A DNA stretch of 64,000 bases from Acrasis kona (taxonomy: Eukaryota; Heterolobosea; Eutetramitea; Acrasida; Acrasidae). Every line of letters starts with the position of its first letter. Within the stretch, counting starts at the first letter, position 1. Of this stretch, positions 31,801 through 42,091 are shown in pieces. The DNA lies in the NCBI GenBank assembly GCA_026419775.2, contig JAOPGA020000580.1, positions 1 through 64,000 on the forward strand. Reading direction: 5' to 3'. The notes beneath the pieces were generated by a model. The model was not told the DNA's origin, searched no databases, and worked only from the letters and a program-made list of their open reading frames with translations. Made by a program: the position numbers and the translations under genes.

Positions 31801-34800
31801 TGAATCATTTGGAAGAACAAGATAAATTAAAAAAGGATTTGATCATTGCCAATAATTTTAAATTAGGATGGGATAAAGCACCCGGTGGAACCGATTATTT
31901 GGATCAATTATTTAATTTAAAAAAGAAGAATAACAAGAATAGCACTGCTGGTGACGAAAAGTTGAATCACACATTTGGAAATTTAGATCATCATCATCAT
32001 AACGAACAACAACAACAACAACAACAACAAGATGAAGATGAAGGTCATCAATATAGTATGGATGTAGGAATGATAGAGAAGCAAGATGAAGAGAAGGAAA
32101 AGTATGAGAGCGAAATGTTAAGAGACGAGAAACCATCTATCGATCAATTACCTCAACAACCTTTATATCAACAAGTAGAATACAATAACACAGATTCCGA
32201 AATTCAACAAGATTTACAAATTTCACCTCCATCAGATTCGAATCCATTCGTCGAAGATGATGAAGATTTAAATTCACCTCGTCAAGTTAAATCACCATCG
32301 CATGGTCGAAAATCTCCTCGTCAAGCTCATCACAACGCTCCATCACAACAAGTCATGATCGATCCATCGCCCATTCGTACGATTGAACAAATTGTGGAAT
32401 CAAAACCTGTTCGTGTCGATAGGAACATTCCATTACAAGATGATTCCGTAAATCATCCAATGATCAATATTCCAAAACGATCTAAAAAATCAAATTCTCC
32501 GAATCGATCGAATTCTCCATCAAAGTCGAAATCAACTTCTCCGATCATGAATAAGAAGGGAATTTCGTTTATTAATACAAATGTTAAAAAGGATGGAAAT
32601 CATTCGTCGAATTCACCAGAACGAACTCGTTACAAAAGTCCGGTCAACCAAAATTCAATTAAGAAACCTGGATCGCCAACTATCAAACGTAGTGCTTCGC
32701 CCACTCAGAAACAATCAACCACACCATTGGAATCGTCGCCACCTACGAATGTAAATGTTGAAGAAAATCAATCAAAAGATGTAACTGATCATGATCAAAA
32801 TGCATCCAATGATGTTGTCATGTTGGACCAAACAGAACAATCATCGAAAAAAACGAAACAATCAAAAACAAAAATAATAAAATCTAAACCATTGACGATT
32901 GTCACTAACACCACCACTACCACCACTACCACCCCATCACAGCCAGTCAATGTTAACAACAACAATAACACCAAACAAGAAGAAACGATCCTTGATGAAA
33001 TTCATCAACAAGTAGATTTGAAATCACTAAATGATTCGAACACGATCAAAAACAAATCATCACATCCCATCCAAAAAATCAATCCATCAGAATTAAATAA
33101 TGATTCCATTCAACATTACAAATCTCAACATCCAACTCCACTTTTAATCGAACAACACACGTCGCCCACTCATTCCTCCACTGCGCAATCTCCAATTACA
33201 AAAAGTAATTTAATCGTACCTCCGGTCAACTTACAAACGCTCAAGAAATCTACCAACATCATCGCCGCCCACAAACAACCCATACAATCTTCCAAACAAA
33301 TTACATCAAAAAAGAATTCTTCATCCACATCATTCGATCAGTGGAAATGGAAAAATTCATTCAAGAGACCAAAAACATCACAAATTGATTCTCAATCAAC
33401 AAATACGAGTAATTCGATTTTGGATCAATTCAGCACCACGAATTCTACCAATCCCACCAATGTAGATTTATTACCTCTAGATGCATTCAAGAGACGCAAG
33501 AAGAGACCTAGTACAAGTTTATCGATGGACATGTCACGTGCGGTCATACCCCTAGGTACCCAGTTCGAATCCGATCCACTGTCCTTTACGGTTTCTTCTT
33601 CACAAGAAGTCACCCCATCACAACCAGTCCATTCCAATCTAAATTTAGAATCTACAGATTCAAACACAATGATGATCAATACCAATATATCATGGGACGT
33701 TCACGATCAACACTTGAAAGCACAACAAAAGGAAAATAAACAAATCATAAGGGACAAGTTGACCAGTTTACAAAATCTACCCATTTGGGAAAGAAATAAA
33801 ATAAAACAAGAATTAATGCATCAAGATTTGATGCAGAGAGCAGATCGCGATCGTGCCTATTGGTTACAAAAAAGACAAGAAATGGACAGAAGAGAATTAC
33901 AATCTCAACAGCAGTTACAACAACGGTTGTTGACCGAAAGTAGAGATTCCAATAGAAACATAACGAGCAGTAGAGGAGTAAGGAAACAAGCTAGGATGAA
34001 AGCACCTACTACTCCTGTTGTTCAGGGACCTTTAATGACGGTAAAGTCATTACAAAATTCTGGTCAACCCACCAAAATTGTTTATGGAGACGAGAGCAAC
34101 AACAACTCCATGGCGTCGCCAACGACCGTTACCTCCAAAACACCACAATCACCAAATGTCAAGATGAATCGAATTGATTTCAACACATTAAATTTACAAA
34201 ATCAGAAATTAAATCAAATGCATCAAGTACAACACGAGCAAATAGACGAACTACAAAAAATCATTCAAGAGTTACAATCTCAACAAGATGTAATCAAAGC
34301 CAACATGATCAATTCATTTGCGCATCGGAGATTCGACGACGACGAATTCGACAAATCACTCGATAAGGAGCTCACGAGGATGAAATTAAAATTCCGCGAC
34401 ATTGATCAAATTAATCAGAAATTTGGTCAACCAGCAGCCATTGATGATTTCTCTGCGAGATTACAACAACGCAAAATGTCAACCAGCACCATCAACACCA
34501 CTCAATCCAACAACTCAATCACGAACAAGTTCGTTCAAGATAATCTGTTACAAGAAAATGAGTTGACCGATCGCAGTAATCTATCTTGGTTGCCTACAGC
34601 AAGAACAGATTTCAAAAACTTGTTGACCAACCGGAGCAACAACCTATTACAAACCAATCGGTCCGGTTCAAATCTTGATGCAAAATTAAATTACGTATTG
34701 GACATGAATTACATTGCCGACACATTCTCCAATAGTAGTCGATCCGCGGCGATGGTTGACCAGAATAATAACCAAGAAGAAGATGACTTGGAGAACATGT

Positions 34801-35975
34801 TGGTTGACTCGTTGGACATAGAAGGTCTGGTCAACGGAAGAGAAAAACAAACAAGGTTGACCTTGATCACACAAATCAAAGCTCAAGAATTACAAATACA
34901 AGAAGACAACATCAAGCAAGCGTTACAAAGGGCGGTAAAATTGAGAGATGCGCAAGAGTTGACCGGAGATAAACAATCTAGGAGCGACCAATTGAAACAA
35001 TACATTGACGATGGAGCCGACCGTTACACTCAACCCATAGCCAGTCACGAAAATAGTAGTATCGTGTCGCAACAAGCGGATCAGTTACAATGGAACGAAT
35101 GGTGTTTACAACGGGAGAAGGAATCTCCGGAGATTTCCATCTTTCAAATCAAAAGAAAAAAAAGAGAGTTGGAGACTACCCGGAGAAAATTAAATGCTGT
35201 GATTTTGGGAATCGCTACAAAGTTGACCGGAATACATTGTGCGGTACTTCCGCACGAGGATAATCAGAGGGAATTGAGGAATTGGCACTTGTTGAGTTTG
35301 GATTGTGCGCAATCTATGGATTTGGTGGATGAACGATTGATGAGATTACAAAAATTAAAATCACATGCGGAGATCAGGATGCAAAATAATCAGTTGATAA
35401 ATAAAATAGATCATGATGTTGATGACGATGATCTTTTGATGTGTGAAAATGTTGATGATTCTTTTAATGTTGATGATGAACATGTCGAAGAATTAGACGA
35501 AATTGATTATAATAAAAAACCTGTAACTCATACCAATGTTATGATTGGTAATGAAAATAAAGTCGCTCGTAATAATCGTTCCACGAACGATTTGTTGTTG
35601 TTATTGTCTCATAGAAGCAATACTAGCCAACAAAGTCCCATCAGTGCAGGTCGTTCTAAATATAATTTAATTACCAATAGAAGCAGGACTTCCATGGAGA
35701 AGAGACCAAGCACTCCAAGTCAGCGTAATGCTAATCAATCTCCTGACTTGAGTAATCTTCCAGATATTCTATCGGGAGAGTTGACACATGATGATGTAAA
35801 TATTGAAAAGTATGAATTTGAATACGATGACGAGGACGATTATTTGAGTGACTTGAGCACGACAAGTAGCGCCTTGAATAGTGCTAGGAGTACAATAAGT
35901 AGTTCTAGGATAAGAAAAAGATTAGATAATGACTTGGAAATGTCTAGGTATATAGAGTTTTTACAAGAAATGTAA
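28815..35975 (+). CDS. Giant Sfi1-like/IQ-containing centrosomal-type protein, mostly disordered
   Basis: Three exons (28815-29771, 29812-29931 and 29973-35975), 2359 aa; introns are 40 and 41 nt, both near the 5' end. Residues about 250-700 contain one clear IQ-like motif (ARACIRIQKVFRSFFLRK) and repeated helices with F/L-x3-W (FFRRWKHEAISRR, KKAWNSWC, HYYKLQKWRKC, YFLAWRKNFL, LKRWKKFY). This pattern is typical of Sfi1 centrin-binding repeats. Residues about 850-1500 are low complexity: an acidic Asp/Glu/Gln run, eight Gln encoded at 32006-32030, Ser/Pro/Lys tracts and a Thr run near 32910-32940. C-terminal parts regain helical, coiled-coil character. A role at basal bodies or the spindle pole is inference. 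Confidence 0.75.
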
Positions 35976-35996
35976 ATTGTGTAATAAATTTTTATT

Positions 35997-37520
35997 TTAC
36001 ATAAACAGGGCATCAAGATATTTATTAATGTCTGTTGCTTCTGCTGCAGTCGTTTGAAAATCAATTTCATCTAGTGGTGATAATCCGAGTTCGTCTTGTA
36101 GTTCCAACCCGAGGTCATCTGATTCGCTAATGCCTTCTTGTGCAGGGTTGTCCAAAACGCTGGTAAATTCTTGTAACGTGTCCACAAATTCATCCTCGTT
36201 TCCTTCAATAATGTGATTTAAATGTGAAAGTATGCTTGTGAAGGAGTGTTCCAAAATGTTGTATGCCTTTTGCATGGCTGTCAAAAATGTGCGTTCTTTT
36301 GAAAGTATGGGTAAAAGTTCTTCTCTTTGTTTGTCTGTTTTGGCTAAATTGTACAACTCCAAGTGAACTCTCGTCGAACTCAATAACGGCTGCCAAACAG
36401 GAGAGTTTGTGTACTTGTCCAGGTCGAAATTCACAACGCTGTCGGCGGACTCTATTATTTCTGGTGTCAGTTCGGTTGTGTGCTGCCTCAATAAATCAAT
36501 ACGGTAACCGTGCGAAGCATATTCTAGTAACGCCGACAAAAAGTTTCTTTCATTATTTCTAAAAAATTGCATGCACTTTGAAAGTGTCTCTAGGGAAAGT
36601 ACTTCCGAATGTTGGCCGCTCCTAATGTCCGAACCGAGTCTCTCTATAAAACTTGCATAGGATTCGTCGAAAGGTAAATGTGGGTAAAAATAAGCAAAGT
36701 CAAGGAAACTCAATCTCAAAAATAACTTGACCAACATTTGACAGTCAACCGAATTGTTGATGATGGCTGCATTCCAGAAACAACGATGCGTCAAAAAGTT
36801 ATGTCTTGACCTATTTTGATGGTCCAAATCCAACCCAGTCCTATTGACGACCTCAATGTAACGCCAAACCTTCTGTAGGCATATGCTGGCGGAGGACACA
36901 TCTCCACTGTGTATATAGTACGAACACAAATGAACAAAACAACAGGCCCCGAGATAATCAGCAATTGGTTCATCTTCTTCTAAAATGTTCAAGCCCATTA
37001 AGTTGAGTACTTTTAAAGCCTCATAGTAGAAGAAATTTCCTGTCGCTCTTTTGTTTTCGGGGGAGCCCATGCAGCAGTAGGATATGAACAAATTAATGTA
37101 GGCCCTCTCGGCGTCTGATGGTGGTTTTTCTGGCGCTGCAACCTCTCCTTTGGATGCATCTGCGACGTCTCCTCCGTGGTCCTCTATTATTTGTTGGTAT
37201 AGACTTGCTACAGTTGATGTGGGGAGTAGGGGCATAATGTTCATTAAAATGTTGCAAACTTCCTTCATTTGAACCAATTCAGAGAGTATAAATGAGTTGT
37301 GATTTATATATGCGTTTTTCTTCTTTTTTTCCTTTTTTTCTTTTTGTTTAATCTCGTTCCTCAGTCCGAGCAGATATCTAGGCGTTGCTTCCCATTGACA
37401 CTCTTTTCCTCTTTTTTCACACCAACCGCAGGAAGGTAGAACCCTGTCACATTTTTTGTGGGATACTCTACAGGGCTGACACGAGTATTGAGAAAACCCC
37501 TGTTGCGAAGGTTTGGACAT
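35997..37520 (-). CDS. Zn2Cys6 (fungal-type) transcription factor, tandem copy 1
   Basis: Single exon, 507 aa. The N-terminus has the six-cysteine zinc cluster C14-x2-C17-x6-C24-x6-C31-x2-C34-x6-C41 with the basic region typical of Gal4-type DNA-binding domains (SHKKCDRVLP). A Lys-rich linker follows (KQKEKKEKKKKN). The middle region is helical and shared with the upstream neighbour (FLDFAYFYPHLPFDESYASF, VLSLETLSKCMQFFRNNERN). The C-terminus is acidic (ESDDLGLELQDELGLSPLDE), like an activation domain. It likely binds CGG-type half sites in the nucleus. Its stop is 21 bp from that of the converging giant gene. Confidence 0.9.
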   Translation of the reverse strand: MSKPSQQGFSQYSCQPCRVSHKKCDRVLPSCGWCEKRGKECQWEATPRYLLGLRNEIKQKEKKEKKKKNAYINHNSFILSELVQMKEVCNILMNIMPLLPTSTVASLYQQIIEDHGGDVADASKGEVAAPEKPPSDAERAYINLFISYCCMGSPENKRATGNFFYYEALKVLNLMGLNILEEDEPIADYLGACCFVHLCSYYIHSGDVSSASICLQKVWRYIEVVNRTGLDLDHQNRSRHNFLTHRCFWNAAIINNSVDCQMLVKLFLRLSFLDFAYFYPHLPFDESYASFIERLGSDIRSGQHSEVLSLETLSKCMQFFRNNERNFLSALLEYASHGYRIDLLRQHTTELTPEIIESADSVVNFDLDKYTNSPVWQPLLSSTRVHLELYNLAKTDKQREELLPILSKERTFLTAMQKAYNILEHSFTSILSHLNHIIEGNEDEFVDTLQEFTSVLDNPAQEGISESDDLGLELQDELGLSPLDEIDFQTTAAEATDINKYLDALFM

Positions 37521-37592
37521 TTTGTAAACATGAAGGATAAAGTAATTTATGCGTGATCCTTTTATGGAGAGTAATAATGATTTATTCTCCGG

Positions 37593-39104
37593 TTAAAAAA
37601 ACAACATGTCCAAATACCTCCCAACCTCTTCATTGGTCATCTTTTGTTTTACTGGCACAGGAATTACTTGTTCATATTCAACTTCAAAACCTCTTACATC
37701 TTGTTTGCTATCCTCTTCCAACCCCACAGCCGCAACATCTTCATTAATGTCCATACTGAGTTGAGGATGTACATCTTGAAGTCTCGCTTGCATTATAAAA
37801 TCTTCAACCAATGTTTCTGAATGAGTTTGCAGAGAAACGTCCACATCCCCGAAAGGTTCAAGTGCAACATTTAAACGAGTACACAAGTCAACAAATTGAG
37901 TATAACCTGACAGGAAACCAAAATGCTGTTGACATTTGTTTAATAGATATCTTTCTTTTAAAAGCTTTGGCACAAGGGAGTATTTTTTATCATCGCTACT
38001 GCTGAGCCTATCGTACAAAGCCAAATGTGCATGTGTTGCACAAAACAAAGGATGCCAAAGTGAAGAATGAGTAAACATTTCGACCATATTAGAGTTTATA
38101 ATAGCATCGGCAGACTCAATGGTCTCGGGCGACAATTCATTATTTGCAACAGATATTTCTATAATGTACCCGTGCGAACAAAATTTTAAGAGGTGGTAGA
38201 GAAAACTTCTTTCATTATTTTTAAAAAATTCCATACATTTGGAAAGTAATTCGAGAGAGAGTACCTCAGAGTGCCGACCGTTCATGATGTCAATGTCAAG
38301 TTTTTCAATAAAATCAGTATAAGAGTCATCAAAGGGAACGTGTGGGTAGAAATATTTAAAGTTAAAGTAGCTTATTTTTAAAAGAGTTTTAACAAGAAAT
38401 TGACAATCTACAACATTATTAACAAATGCAGCATTCCATAAACAATTATGTTTGAGCATTTTTCGCCTTATTTTTTGAATTTCTGATAAATCATTCTCTT
38501 CCCCGCTTGTCAATTGTAGATAATTCCATAATTTCTGTATACAAATGTTACTGACTGCCACATTATCGTTGTGTATGTTGTACGAAGTAATTCTCATAAG
38601 ACATGAGGCAATGTTAAAATCTGTCATTGGATTTATTGATGAAACATCCCCCGCCATTGCCCCTAGCAGCTTGAGCGCTCTTTCATAAAAATAGTGTGCA
38701 ATGTCTTTTTCATTGTTCAAATAAAAAGCACAGGCGAGGTCTACATTAACGTAGGCGCGCTCACTATCAGATGCCACGACGGCTTTATTGTCTGAAATTT
38801 GCCCCCCGTGTTCTTGTATTATTTCTTGAAATAGTGCCTCCGATAGAGACGTGGAGATCATGGTTATAATATTTGTTGTAGTTCTGTAGACGAGTGCAAT
38901 TTTATTTAACTGTGCTGAAATATCTAAATCCAACTCTTTCTTTTTGTTCATGTTTGATTTTGCTGTCATGAAACGAGGAGGAATTTGCCATTGACAATGT
39001 TTCCCTTTTTTTTCACATGGTCCGCACACCGGTAGAATTCTATCGCATCTTTTATGTGCACCCCTGCATGTTATACAAGAGTAGCTTGAGTACTGGTTGG
39101 ACAT
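37593..39104 (-). CDS. Zn2Cys6 (fungal-type) transcription factor, tandem copy 2
   Basis: I start at the ATG at 39104 (MSNQYSS), giving 503 aa; ten further upstream codons in frame lack an ATG. The zinc cluster is C10-x2-C13-x6-C20-x6-C27-x2-C30-x6-C37, almost the same as in copy 1. Shared blocks include YFNFKYFYPHVPFDDSYTDF and VLSLELLSKCMEFFKNNERS, so the two genes arose by tandem duplication. They lie head to tail with 72 bp between stop and start. The acidic C-terminus (MDINEDVAAVGLEEDSKQD) and final EEVGRYLDMLFF, matching the DINKYLDALFM end of copy 1, suggest a conserved C-terminal activation or docking element. Confidence 0.88.
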   Translation of the reverse strand: MSNQYSSYSCITCRGAHKRCDRILPVCGPCEKKGKHCQWQIPPRFMTAKSNMNKKKELDLDISAQLNKIALVYRTTTNIITMISTSLSEALFQEIIQEHGGQISDNKAVVASDSERAYVNVDLACAFYLNNEKDIAHYFYERALKLLGAMAGDVSSINPMTDFNIASCLMRITSYNIHNDNVAVSNICIQKLWNYLQLTSGEENDLSEIQKIRRKMLKHNCLWNAAFVNNVVDCQFLVKTLLKISYFNFKYFYPHVPFDDSYTDFIEKLDIDIMNGRHSEVLSLELLSKCMEFFKNNERSFLYHLLKFCSHGYIIEISVANNELSPETIESADAIINSNMVEMFTHSSLWHPLFCATHAHLALYDRLSSSDDKKYSLVPKLLKERYLLNKCQQHFGFLSGYTQFVDLCTRLNVALEPFGDVDVSLQTHSETLVEDFIMQARLQDVHPQLSMDINEDVAAVGLEEDSKQDVRGFEVEYEQVIPVPVKQKMTNEEVGRYLDMLFF

Positions 39105-39530
39105 GTTTTTGTAAAAGTATTTTCGTCCGCTCAAATGCCGTTAAATTTAATAATAATTGTCTGCAACATTGAATTTTTAAATATACCAACGAATTTATTG
39201 GATGCGCAAGATATAATGGTCATCAAAATCTATTTAATCCACCTGCTGCATTTACAATTAAAACTGTGGCGTCATAAACTAATTTGTTGATCATTATGCG
39301 GGATATTTTGTTATCGGACTTGTAAAGGATCACTTTCCTGCGTACTTTTTAATGTTAGATTGAACTTACTCCATTAAGGGATTCGTTTGTTTCCAACACC
39401 CAAAGCCAGAATTCGTTACTTGACACCTGTCACGTTACAAAAGTAGGTGGAACCCTTTGATCCAGGAGCGCTATAAATTCGGAAGTGGGAATTTTTTAGT
39501 GGACAGAACAAAATACGAAACACAACAGTC
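39105..39530. other. Divergent intergenic region
   Basis: 426 bp between the second zinc-cluster gene and a small + strand gene. No supportable ORF, RNA fold or repeat is seen. Presumably it carries both promoters. Confidence 0.45.
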
Positions 39531-39820
39531 ATGAATGCTCCTGGAGAACGAAAGTTTTCGAAGGAACAATACTCTTTGCATGAGGTGGCTCTAATGAACA
39601 ATGCTATGTCTAGAACCGCTTTAGAGAACAGCATGGTGGAGGATGATGTAGAATTCTTGTTCTGCAATGGCGAAAAGTTGAAAAAGATGGGACGAAGGAA
39701 GCTAAAATGCACGTTGTTGAGGATGATGAGGAGAAAGGAGAATATTCGCAAATCAACCTTTCTGTCAATTTCAACCGTGACGAAACAATTCTTTCGATTT
39801 ATGGTGCATGGATAGATTAG
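39531..39820 (+). CDS. Small hypothetical protein, probably two exons
   Basis: The ATG at 39531 opens a 94-codon frame, but after about residue 39 the adjacent frame looks far more coding-like (YSQINLSVNFNRDETILSIY). A 50-nt intron 39648-39697 (GTAG...GAAG) joins exon 39531-39647 to 39698-39820 in frame and gives 79 aa ending AWID. The unspliced reading would end at 39815 in a basic tail (KLKKMGRRKLK). No domain is recognised. The splice choice is uncertain. Confidence 0.4.
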
Positions 39821-40179
39821 TGTGCTTTTTTGTGACAAGCCATAACATGAAGTATAGTCACTGTACATATGTTCAATAAACCTTTGACCCTGTATAAGAC
39901 GCCCACTTTATGAAAAGAACCAGAACAACAGAAACATGAGGAATACGAGTAGTAGTTGCGTTCGTTATAAATGTATTTTAAATTCATGATTTGCGTTTAA
40001 ATCTGTCTCTGTTTTCAAGTCAATCTGAAACTGATATCTCTCCACATCTTTACTGCTGTCCTCCGCTTCCTTGTTCTCGCAGCTTTTCGGCTTCTGGAAG
40101 ATATCAGTCGCTCCAACACCACCTTCCATAAAACATCAAAATGAGGTCAATTCGACTTTATCAACTTATCAATGCATGT
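39821..40179. other. Convergent intergenic region
   Basis: 359 bp between two converging genes. It contains AATAAA near 39875, a plausible poly(A) signal for the + strand gene. No further feature is seen. Confidence 0.4.
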
Positions 40180-41403
40180 TTATTGTTTAAACTTTTTTAT
40201 CACCCATAAAAACTGTTTATTATTTTTATGGTTCAACACATGTAAAGCAACCTTACCGTTTCCTTTTTTACTTTCTCCAAGTGCAACTTTTCTATTGTTT
40301 TCAAGAGTCAACAGCTTCTCCTCTGAACGAATACTTTGATCAACAAACAAAATACAAAAGCATTGAACAACAATATCTTCGTCTTCATTTGGTTCAGATT
40401 TATCATTCTTATAAGTCCCCGCGCGAACTTGACCGTTACAAACCTCCAACACCGTAACTTGATTAGAAAAACTTCTTATGGCACCGGTCTCACCAAACAA
40501 CCACACTTGATTCTGACTTTGGTCAACTACATCTTGTAACAGAATTTTATCATCAGATACCAAAGTGAGTGCTTTTGAGGTCTTCGGATCTATTATCAAA
40601 TAAGGCTCGTCAACATCGACGTCTCTTACATACATGGATTTTTCAATTGGAGTTGACTCAATGTGCACAGATTCTTCAAAGTCGGTTTGAGTTTCTTTGG
40701 ACTCTGTTTTGGGCTTTAAAGTGGCTTCAAGGGTTTTTAATTTGATTTCAAGTTTTGCAACTTCGTCTCTCAACTGAAGCGCTATAGTGTTTTTCTCATT
40801 GTAGGATTCTTTTACGTTCCATATTGTATTCTTCTGGTCCACAATAGTTGAATTGAGGTACTCAATTGTTCTATCATTCTCCGAAATGATGTTGTTCAAA
40901 TGTTCATTTTCTTCCTTTAGCTGACTCGCTTCTACTAGTGATGAAGCTTGGGGTGACAAATTGTATTCGCCTCGATTTTTGTTCGATATTTGCTTGATGC
41001 AGTCTTGTAGTTCTTTAATTTGGGACTCCAATGTATTCTTTTGCATTAAAGAATGTAACTGATATTCCCTTTTCGAGAGCTCTTCGTCTTGTAATTTGTA
41101 TTCCAATTCTTTGCGTTGTTCGATGAGCTTTGTGTTCTCGGTTGAAAGTTCAGAGTTTTTTAATGTTTGTGATTCTATTTGCGAATTATAATCTTCCAAT
41201 AATGTTTGCATAAACATAATCTTCTCATGATGCAGTTTGTTTAATTCTGATTTGATGTTTCGTCTACTGAGGCACTGGACGGCACAAAGGATTACTGCAA
41301 CAATATTTAACAAAATTGAAACAAATCCAATTATCAGTGCAAATGCGATTGTTTTAGTGGTGCATGTACTTGGGAGACCAGGTATGAGCTCTGTGCAGTT
41401 CAT
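40180..41403 (-). CDS. Single-pass membrane protein with coiled coil and ricin-B-like beta-trefoil
   Basis: Single exon, 407 aa. The N-terminus has a Cys-containing short segment and one long membrane segment at about residues 18-44 (TIAFALIIGFVSILLNIVAV). Residues about 50-240 are a continuous coiled coil (KLHHEKIMFMQTLLEDYNSQ and similar). Residues about 262-407 are beta-rich with QxW-type features (SQNQVWLFGETGAI; the final NKKQ-like FLWVI), fitting a ricin-type beta-trefoil as in actin- or sugar-binding lectins. The topology would place the trefoil away from the membrane at the end of a rod. The trefoil call is by pattern only. Confidence 0.6.
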   Translation of the reverse strand: MNCTELIPGLPSTCTTKTIAFALIIGFVSILLNIVAVILCAVQCLSRRNIKSELNKLHHEKIMFMQTLLEDYNSQIESQTLKNSELSTENTKLIEQRKELEYKLQDEELSKREYQLHSLMQKNTLESQIKELQDCIKQISNKNRGEYNLSPQASSLVEASQLKEENEHLNNIISENDRTIEYLNSTIVDQKNTIWNVKESYNEKNTIALQLRDEVAKLEIKLKTLEATLKPKTESKETQTDFEESVHIESTPIEKSMYVRDVDVDEPYLIIDPKTSKALTLVSDDKILLQDVVDQSQNQVWLFGETGAIRSFSNQVTVLEVCNGQVRAGTYKNDKSEPNEDEDIVVQCFCILFVDQSIRSEEKLLTLENNRKVALGESKKGNGKVALHVLNHKNNKQFLWVIKKFKQ

Positions 41404-41519
41404 GTCCCACCTTTGACAAGTGACAGACTGCTTACAATAGTTCAGCCCAACCTAACTGTTTAAAATATTTTGATGGAGTTGGACTTATCACAAGAAATAC
41501 CGCATTTAAATCATCATAT

Positions 41520-41995
41520 TTAACTTTTGAGTTCTACAAGCAGTTTACTAGTACCTTCCAATTCTGCCTCGACTATGTTCTTCACGATGTGGATTTGGTC
41601 CAAATTATTTTGTGTTCGGGCAGTTTCTTCCTCCAAAATTTTTATCTCGCCTGCTAAATGTTGAACCATAACTATATCCCTCTCTTCTTCAGCATCTACT
41701 CTGGTGGATTTTTTAATTTCTATTTCCGCTCTATTTTCAATCAAGATTTCATCGAGTTCAGATATTTGGGCCTCCAAACTTTTTTTGTTTTGCAACAAAT
41801 CAGCGTGAGACTTCTCCAGTTGTTCTATTTTATCGTTCATTTGGTTGTACGTCATTACAAAAATTTGAACGCGTTCAACAATGTTCAATCGAGTTATTAT
41901 CCGAAAACGTGCGTCATTCGACCTAACCACATTGCGGTTTTTTCAAAGATATCGTTTCCATAGAGCCTTTGGTGGTTTGCGTGCATTTCTTCCAT
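41520..41995 (-). CDS. Coiled-coil hypothetical protein
   Basis: The core frame 41930-41520 encodes a strong heptad coiled coil (QLEKSHADLLQNKKSLEAQI onwards). It has no ATG at its upstream end; the first internal ATG is at 41855 (MTYNQMNDKIE). A coding-like upstream exon from the ATG at 41995 (MEEMHANHQRLYGNDIFEK) could join it through a GT-AG intron of about 100 nt, longer than usual here, so the start is uncertain. It lies downstream of no obvious partner and is divergent from the dioxygenase gene. No family is recognised. Confidence 0.45.
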
Positions 41996-42091
41996 ATTGA
42001 GCAGCCCAATCAATTATATAAATCGCGCTTCTAAGATAACCAGACTATTTAAGCGAATGAATGTAAGTAGAGCAGATCATCAAATTAGAAA

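Noticed and set aside
32006-32030. CAA repeat considered as a CRISPR or microsatellite locus
   Set aside because: It is an in-frame polyglutamine tract of the giant gene. No repeat-spacer structure exists anywhere in the window.
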